A stretch of DNA of 64,000 bases from Nocardioides islandensis. GTDB lineage: Bacteria > Actinomycetota > Actinomycetes > Propionibacteriales > Nocardioidaceae. Made by a program: the position numbers and the translations under genes. Of this stretch, positions 59,457-64,000 are shown one piece after another; positions within the stretch are counted from its first letter, which is position 1, and every line of letters begins with the position of its first letter. The notes below the pieces were generated by a model. It did no database searches and was not told the origin of the DNA. It saw nothing but the letters and a program-made list of their open reading frames with translations. The stretch covers positions 248,001-312,000 of the forward strand of contig NZ_JADKPN010000002.1 in NCBI RefSeq assembly GCF_015352455.1, read 5' to 3'.

Positions 59457-60856
59457 TGGACACCCCCACCACCGTCGTCAACGTCGGGACCGACCTGCTC
59501 GCCGCCGCCGTCGAGGCCCAGGCCGCTGCGGTGACCCGCGTCGACTGGCGACCGCCGATGCCCGGCACAGAGGACGACCTCGTCGCCGTCGCCACCGACC
59601 CGCTGCGTGCGGACGCCAACGTCCGTGCGCTCACCGCGATGCTCGAGGTCCAGGCCACCCTCGTCGACGTCGCACCGGCGTCGGAGGTGCTCGGCCTGGA
59701 GCGCGGCCAGTTCCTGCACGCGGGTCCGCCGATCGGCTGGGACCGCGCGGCCGGTCCGCTCCGCGGCGCGCTGATGGGCGGCGCCGCGCTCGAGGGTCTG
59801 GTCGACGACCCCGAGGACGCCGTGGCCCTGTTCGAGTCCGGCTCCTCGGTCTCCCTCGAGCCCTGCCACCACCGCGGCACCGTCGGCCCGATGGCCGGCG
59901 TCGTCACCCCGTCGATGTGGATGTGGGTGCTGGAGGACCAGCGCACCGGCCGGCGTACGTTCTGCTCCCTCAACGAGGGCCTGGGCAAGGTCCTCCGGTA
60001 CGGCGCGTACTCGCCGGAGGTGCTGACCCGGCTCCGCTGGATGGGCGACGTGCTCGGTCCGCTGCTGCAGCGCGCCGTCCGGGCCACGACCGAGAGCCAG
60101 GGGCCGGTCGACGTCACCGGGATCCTCACCCAGATGCTGCAGATGGGCGACGAGGCCCACAACCGCAACCGCGCGGGTACGTTGATGCTGCTGCGCGACC
60201 TCTCCCCCGCCATGGTGGCCGCCGGCGATCCGGCCGACGTCGCCGAGGCGCTGCGCTTCGTGGGCGGCAACGACCACTTCTTCCTCAACCTCGCGATGCC
60301 GGCCTGCAAGCTGGCGCTGGACGCCGCGCGCGGCATCGAGGGCTCGACGATGGTCGTCGCGATGGCCCGCAACGGCACCGACTTCGGCATCCAGGTCGCG
60401 GGCACCGGCGAGGAGTGGTTCACCGGGCCGGCGCAGCTGGCCGACGGCCTGTACCTCGGCGACTTCGGCCCCGACGACGCCAACCCCGACATCGGCGACT
60501 CGGCGATCACCGAGACCGCGGGCATCGGCGGGTTCGCGATGGCGACCGCGCCCGCGATCGTCCGGTTCGTCGGCGGCTCCGTGCCCGACGCCCTGGCCAC
60601 CACCCGCCGGATGCACGAGATCACCCTGGGCGAGAACCCTCGCTGGTCGGTGCCGGTGCTGGAGTTCCAGGGCACGCCGACCGGGATCGACGTGGCTCGG
60701 GTCTGCCGCACGGGGATCCTCCCGCAGATCAACACCGGCATGGCCGGCAAGGTCGCCGGCGTCGGCCAGGTCGGAGCCGGCCTGGTGACCCCGCCGGCCG
60801 AGATCTTCCCCGCGGCACTGGCCCGTCTCGCCGAGCTGGCCCGGGCGCGCGGCTGA
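59456..60856 (+). CDS. allG: DUF1116 protein, AllG-like carbamoyltransferase subunit
   Basis: This 466-residue protein belongs to DUF1116 (YlbE/AllG). Recognisable parts are GTVGPMAGVVTPSMWMWVLEDQ, FCSLNEGLGKVLRYGAYSPEV, QMGDEAHNRNRAGTLMLLRDL and VMARNGTDFGIQ-type loop (MARNGTDFGIQVAG). It is the third subunit of the oxamate-carbamoyltransferase type complex. Its ATG overlaps the allF stop (TGATG). Confidence 0.92.
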   Translation: MDTPTTVVNVGTDLLAAAVEAQAAAVTRVDWRPPMPGTEDDLVAVATDPLRADANVRALTAMLEVQATLVDVAPASEVLGLERGQFLHAGPPIGWDRAAGPLRGALMGGAALEGLVDDPEDAVALFESGSSVSLEPCHHRGTVGPMAGVVTPSMWMWVLEDQRTGRRTFCSLNEGLGKVLRYGAYSPEVLTRLRWMGDVLGPLLQRAVRATTESQGPVDVTGILTQMLQMGDEAHNRNRAGTLMLLRDLSPAMVAAGDPADVAEALRFVGGNDHFFLNLAMPACKLALDAARGIEGSTMVVAMARNGTDFGIQVAGTGEEWFTGPAQLADGLYLGDFGPDDANPDIGDSAITETAGIGGFAMATAPAIVRFVGGSVPDALATTRRMHEITLGENPRWSVPVLEFQGTPTGIDVARVCRTGILPQINTGMAGKVAGVGQVGAGLVTPPAEIFPAALARLAELARARG

Positions 60857-60881
60857 GAGGTCCCCCTGCTAGACATGCGGC

Positions 60882-61373
60882 ATGGCCACCACTCAGCTCG
60901 GTGAGAACACCGTCCACACCGTCGGCGAGCTGCCGGCACTCGGCACCAAGGCTCCTGACTTCACGCTGACCAACGGGGACTTCGCCGACGTGTCCAAGAC
61001 CGCGGGCAAGCGCACGATCCTCGACATCTTCCCGACCATCGCGACCGGCGTGTGCCAGGCGGGCGTCAAGGCCTTCGCCGGGCTCGCCCCCGGCCTGGAG
61101 AACACCGAGATCATCGCGGTCTCCCAGGACCTCCCGCTCGCGGTCGCCAACTTCTGCGGCGCTGAGGGCATCGACGCTCTCGTCATCGGCTCGGCGTTCC
61201 GCTCCGGCTTCGGCACCGACTACGGCGTGACCATGGCCGACGGCAAGTGGCGTGGCCTGCTCGCCCGCGCCGTCGTGGTGCTCGACACCGACGGCACCGT
61301 CCTGCACACCCAGCTCACCCCTGCCATCGGCGTCGAGCCCGACTACGAGGCCGCGGTGGCCGTCCTCCAGTAG
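60882..61373 (+). CDS. tpx: Thiol peroxidase Tpx (atypical 2-Cys peroxiredoxin)
   Basis: This 163-residue protein has the Tpx layout: peroxidatic Cys58 in PTIATGVCQAG and resolving Cys92 in NFCGAEGI, with Thr55 in the active site and VIGSAFRSGFGTDYGV and LLARAVVVLD downstream. It reduces hydroperoxides using thioredoxin. The usual PSIDTPVC reads PTIATGVC, a mild change that keeps the catalytic Thr and Cys. It follows the allG gene by 25 bases but is functionally separate. Confidence 0.93.
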   Translation: MATTQLGENTVHTVGELPALGTKAPDFTLTNGDFADVSKTAGKRTILDIFPTIATGVCQAGVKAFAGLAPGLENTEIIAVSQDLPLAVANFCGAEGIDALVIGSAFRSGFGTDYGVTMADGKWRGLLARAVVVLDTDGTVLHTQLTPAIGVEPDYEAAVAVLQ

Positions 61374-61388
61374 CCGTCACACCACGAC

Positions 61389-61406
61389 CCCCTCGCAAGC
61401 TCGGGG
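61389..61406. terminator. Hairpin with TCGCAAGCTC loop (second example)
   Basis: CCCC (61389-61392) and GGGG (61403-61406) close on the same 10-base loop TCGCAAGCTC as at 11774-11783. It lies 16 bases past the tpx stop, between convergent genes. Confidence 0.45.
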
Positions 61407-61426
61407 CCTCGTCTCGCTCCTTCATC

Positions 61427-61450
61427 GCGGCCTTCGCAAGCTCAGTCCGC
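61427..61450. terminator. Hairpin with TCGCAAGCTC loop (third example)
   Basis: GCGGCCT (61427-61433) pairs with AGTCCGC (61444-61450) with one mismatch, around the same TCGCAAGCTC loop. It overlaps the stop codon of the alkyltransferase-like gene, facing the tpx hairpin. Confidence 0.45.
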
Positions 61451-61777
61451 GCGGAGCTCGGGCCGGAAGAACGCCGCCTTGATGTCGACGTTCCCCGAGG
61501 CCCGGACCGGCGTGCCCTCCTCGAGGTAGCGCAGCCGCGCCTCGCCCTGGTGGCTGGACGGCAGCGAGCCGTCGGCCCGGACCACCCGCCACCAGGGCAC
61601 CGGTCCGCCGTACGCCGCCATCACCGAGCCGACCAGCCGCGGGCCGCCCCCGCCCAGCCTCTCGCCGACGACCTCGGCGATCGCGCCGTACGTCGTCGCC
61701 CGGCCACGCGGCACCTGCTCCACGCACTGGAGCACGCGCTCGGCGTACTCGTCCCAGTCGATCCCGCTCCCGCTCAC
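61442..61777 (-). CDS. Alkyltransferase-like protein (MGMT family, no active Cys)
   Basis: This 111-residue protein has the MGMT DNA-binding helix region (PRGRATTYGAIAEVVG) and, in place of the alkyl-accepting PCHRV, the sequence PWWRVV. The Cys-to-Trp change makes it an alkyltransferase-like (ATL) protein, which flags O6-alkylguanine for excision repair rather than removing the alkyl group. The His of PCHR is also Trp here, unlike the PWHR of best-studied ATLs. The GTG start overlaps the upstream membrane-protein stop. Confidence 0.88.
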   Translation of the reverse strand: MSGSGIDWDEYAERVLQCVEQVPRGRATTYGAIAEVVGERLGGGGPRLVGSVMAAYGGPVPWWRVVRADGSLPSSHQGEARLRYLEEGTPVRASGNVDIKAAFFRPELRAD

Positions 61778-62304
61778 CGGTCCTCCTGGGGGGAGGCCAC
61801 CTGGATCGCGCCGGCGGCCACCACCACGACCGACAGCGCGACCACCAGGCCGAGGATCCAGATGGTCGGTGAGTCCGGCAGGTCGGCCACGGCGCGGGCC
61901 ACCAGCCAGACGGCCGCGGCAGTCCCGGACAGACCCGCTCCGCGCAGCGCCCAGAGGCGGGTGACACCGGGGTCGACCGGGAGGCGCGGAGGTCCGTACG
62001 ACGCCACGAGGGCCGCCAGGTGTGCCGCGAGCAGTCCCGACGCCGCGACCAGCACCCAGACCGACACCTCGGTCGTGTCGCTCGAGGCCCACGAGAAGCC
62101 GACCGCGAGCAGCGCGACGGCGCCGACCACCGACTCCGGCAGCAGCGTCCAGCCGACGCCGAGCACGAGCACGATGAGCACGCCCCACGCCGGCGGGGCT
62201 CCCAGGGACGGGGTGCGGGCGAACAGGGCGACGAGGGGACCGGCCACCATCACCACCCGGAGCACCCACTGCCCCGCGGTCCAGCTCCGCCAGATCGAGA
62301 TCAT
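61774..62304 (-). CDS. Membrane protein of the DUF58/MoxR operon
   Basis: This 176-residue protein has about four to five membrane segments and no recognised family motif. Both ends overlap neighbours by four bases (ATGA with the DUF58 gene, GTGA with the ATL gene). Its position after moxR and DUF58 genes suggests a role in the same membrane-associated complex, but that is inference from position. Confidence 0.75.
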   Translation of the reverse strand: MISIWRSWTAGQWVLRVVMVAGPLVALFARTPSLGAPPAWGVLIVLVLGVGWTLLPESVVGAVALLAVGFSWASSDTTEVSVWVLVAASGLLAAHLAALVASYGPPRLPVDPGVTRLWALRGAGLSGTAAAVWLVARAVADLPDSPTIWILGLVVALSVVVVAAGAIQVASPQEDR

Positions 62305-63590
62305 CGGACCCGTACCTGCGGCAGCTGGGCGCGCCGGGCCAGCCGGTGCAGCACGTCGTCCAGCGTGCCCGGGCCGCGCCACTGGACGACCGGACAGCCC
62401 TGCCGCGCCAGCGCGGTCAGCAGGTGCTCGCGCTCGGTGCGGCGCAGCCGCCAGGCCAGGTCGGCGACCTGTCCGTCCGTGTCTTCCGGCGCCAGCGCCG
62501 CGGCCTCGTCCGGGAGGGTGTCCACCGCGATGAGCGGCAGGCCGCGCCGGTGCAGCGAGGCGGCCGCCGTCACCACCGCGTCGGCCAGCAACGGCGACAG
62601 CACGATCACGACCGTGCCGGCGGTGGCGCCGAAGCGCAGCCGCTCGGTGGCGTCGTCGCGCAGCCGGGCGGGGCGTACGCCGGCCAGCCGGCCCAGGATC
62701 TGCCGCAGGTGGCGCTGACCCGCGCCGTAGCCGACCGTCTCCCACGCGCCGCCGATCACGCGCAGGGCGACCCGGTCGCCGTTGCGCGTGAAGTGCTCGG
62801 CGAGCGCACTGGCCGCCCGCATGGTGACGTCGAGGCTGCTGGCTCCAGCGCCGACGCCGCCCGAGCGGCCGAAGTCCGAGAGCGCGTCCACGACCAGCAG
62901 CACGCCGCTGTCCTCCTCGCCGCGCGAGGTGACGACGTGCAGGTCGCCGGTCCGCAGCGAGACCCGCCAGTTGATCCGGCGCAGCCGGTCACCGGACTGG
63001 AAGGGCCGGATGCCCGCGAACTCGGTGCCGTCGCCGACCCGCCGCGACCGGTTCGAGCCGACCAGCCCCAGGGGCTGCGGCGCCTCCGCGGCACTGTCGA
63101 ACGGTGCGGACGCCGGCAGCACGGTCATCTCGATGCCGTGCTCGAGGACCGGCCCCCAGCGGTACCCCGCCCACGGGCTGGTCAGCGCCACCTTCTCCTC
63201 GCCCAGCGTGCGGCGGCCCCACCGGCGTGGGCTCACCTCCAGCGCGGGGACACCCGCGCTCAGCAGGCCACTGACCCGCCCGGAGGCCGGATGGAGGGCG
63301 ATGTACGGCGCCTGGGCGCTGATCCGGGTCACGTGCTCGACCCCGTCGGCCTCGGTGACCTGGAGCCGCGAGCGAGTGCCCTGCCCCTCGTAGAGCGACA
63401 CGTGGTCGAGCACGCCGCGCACGACGGGCGCGCTGGTCGGCCGCGAGATCAGCGCGAACGCCGCCAGCACCACGAACGGCGCGGCCAGCACCACCAGCGC
63501 AGGCTGCCCGAGCAGCACGGCGCCGCCGACGAGCAGCCCGCTCACCAGCAGGGCCCGGCTCAGCGCCGGCGTGATCTCCCAGCGGTTCAT
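62301..63590 (-). CDS. DUF58 protein
   Basis: This 429-residue protein has two N-terminal membrane segments (about 12-48) and the DUF58 signature GTEFAGIRPFQSGDRLRRINWRVSLRTGDLHV near 190-220, followed by a VWA-like fold with VLLVVDALSDFG. DUF58 proteins work with MoxR AAA+ ATPases in assembling or activating other proteins. It follows the moxR gene with a four-base overlap region (63587-63590) and is followed by the small membrane protein. Confidence 0.9.
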   Translation of the reverse strand: MNRWEITPALSRALLVSGLLVGGAVLLGQPALVVLAAPFVVLAAFALISRPTSAPVVRGVLDHVSLYEGQGTRSRLQVTEADGVEHVTRISAQAPYIALHPASGRVSGLLSAGVPALEVSPRRWGRRTLGEEKVALTSPWAGYRWGPVLEHGIEMTVLPASAPFDSAAEAPQPLGLVGSNRSRRVGDGTEFAGIRPFQSGDRLRRINWRVSLRTGDLHVVTSRGEEDSGVLLVVDALSDFGRSGGVGAGASSLDVTMRAASALAEHFTRNGDRVALRVIGGAWETVGYGAGQRHLRQILGRLAGVRPARLRDDATERLRFGATAGTVVIVLSPLLADAVVTAAASLHRRGLPLIAVDTLPDEAAALAPEDTDGQVADLAWRLRRTEREHLLTALARQGCPVVQWRGPGTLDDVLHRLARRAQLPQVRVR

Positions 63591-64000
63591 GAGCCGCCCG
63601 AGGCCCGCGAGAAGGACTCCAGCGTCCCGGGCGTGGGGACCGAGCCCAGCACCGCGTCGACGACGCGCCGGCCGCTGGCCTGGGTCATCCAGAGCTCGGG
63701 CTTGACCGTGATCCGGTGCGCCATCACGGAGCGGGCCACGGCCTTCACGTCCTCGGGGATGACGTAGTCGCGACCCCGGATCACCGCCCAGGCGCGGGCG
63801 GCGAGCACCAGGCCGAGCGAGCCGCGCGGCGAGGAACCGGTCAGCACGTCCGGGTGGTCGCGGGTCGCGATCGCCAGGTCCACGCAGTAGCGGCCGACGC
63901 TCTCGTCGACGTTCACCGTCTCGGTCGCGGCCTGCATCTCCAGCACGCCGGCCGCGTTGGTGACCTGCTCGAGGTCGACCTCCTCCTGACGCCGGTCCAG
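63587..64000 (-). CDS. MoxR-family AAA+ ATPase, C-terminal part (cut by window edge)
   Basis: The last 137 codons of a MoxR ATPase are visible; the 5' part lies beyond the window. The segment holds the C-terminal lid: YCVDLAIATRDHPDVLTGSSPRGSLGLVLAARAWAVI and GRDYVIPEDVKAVARSVMAHRI, both typical of MoxR. The Walker motifs are outside the window. MoxR ATPases act as chaperones for metal-cofactor or VWA-domain partners, here probably the DUF58 protein encoded next. Confidence 0.9.
   Translation of the reverse strand: MDRRQEEVDLEQVTNAAGVLEMQAATETVNVDESVGRYCVDLAIATRDHPDVLTGSSPRGSLGLVLAARAWAVIRGRDYVIPEDVKAVARSVMAHRITVKPELWMTQASGRRVVDAVLGSVPTPGTLESFSRASGGS

Overview
This window is chromosomal DNA from a very GC-rich actinobacterium. 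The best guess is a Nocardioides-like member of the Propionibacteriales, but that is inference: no rRNA is present. Evidence for an actinobacterium includes WhiB7 with its AT-hook, a mycoredoxin, UvrD2 with an HRDC domain, an AdnAB motor-nuclease pair, frequent GTG starts, and operons built from 4-base ATGA or GTGA overlaps. The order whiB7 - uvrD2 - mrx1 - nudC - adnAB matches the mycobacterial locus as I remember it. I see no rRNA, tRNA, CRISPR array, prophage or transposase.

Layout. 0-6.7 kb: enoyl-CoA hydratase, small zinc-ribbon proteins, an orphan TOMM-type protein, two tandem 64-residue paralogues, whiB7 behind a long leader with an attenuator, uvrD2 and mycoredoxin. 6.7-18.2 kb: two paralogous MFS transporters fused to cyclic-nucleotide domains and coupled to nudC, then a purine nucleoside phosphorylase and adnAB. 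18.3-25.7 kb: a class III CoA-transferase, a sugar ABC importer with a GH42 beta-galactosidase and a DeoR regulator. 25.7-31.4 kb: ring-opening amidohydrolase, carbamate kinase, an APC permease, and a DHA2 exporter with its TetR regulator. 31.4-41.5 kb: ECF sigma factor with a membrane partner, a two-component system facing a secreted repeat protein, two Rossmann proteins, a cNMP-domain protein, a LuxR regulator, and a multicopper oxidase. 41.5-46.8 kb: deaminase plus ATP-dependent hydantoinase subunits, and an acyltransferase. 46.8-48.4 kb: a highly structured region in which a MOSC gene sits between two inverted arms of about 345 bp, each holding 21-bp-spaced TCCACA boxes. 48.4-60.9 kb: amidase, CoxG, three-subunit molybdenum hydroxylase, NCS2 permease, PucR regulator, and the AllH-AllF-AllG carbamoyltransferase set. 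60.9-64 kb: Tpx, an alkyltransferase-like protein, and a DUF58/MoxR operon cut by the window edge.

How the genes may work together. The region looks rich in N-heterocycle (purine, pyrimidine, hydantoin) catabolism. The NCS2 permease would import a base, the Mo hydroxylase would oxidise it, a ring-opening amidohydrolase, hydantoinase or amidase would open and cleave it, AllFGH would move the carbamoyl group to phosphate, and carbamate kinase would recover ATP. Two of the separated loci (carbamate kinase and hydantoinase) share an 11/13-identical palindrome upstream, which hints at shared control. The other main points of interest are the inverted-arm MOSC element, a 77-bp palindromic element present twice in opposite orientations, and the whiB7 leader with mutually exclusive hairpins.
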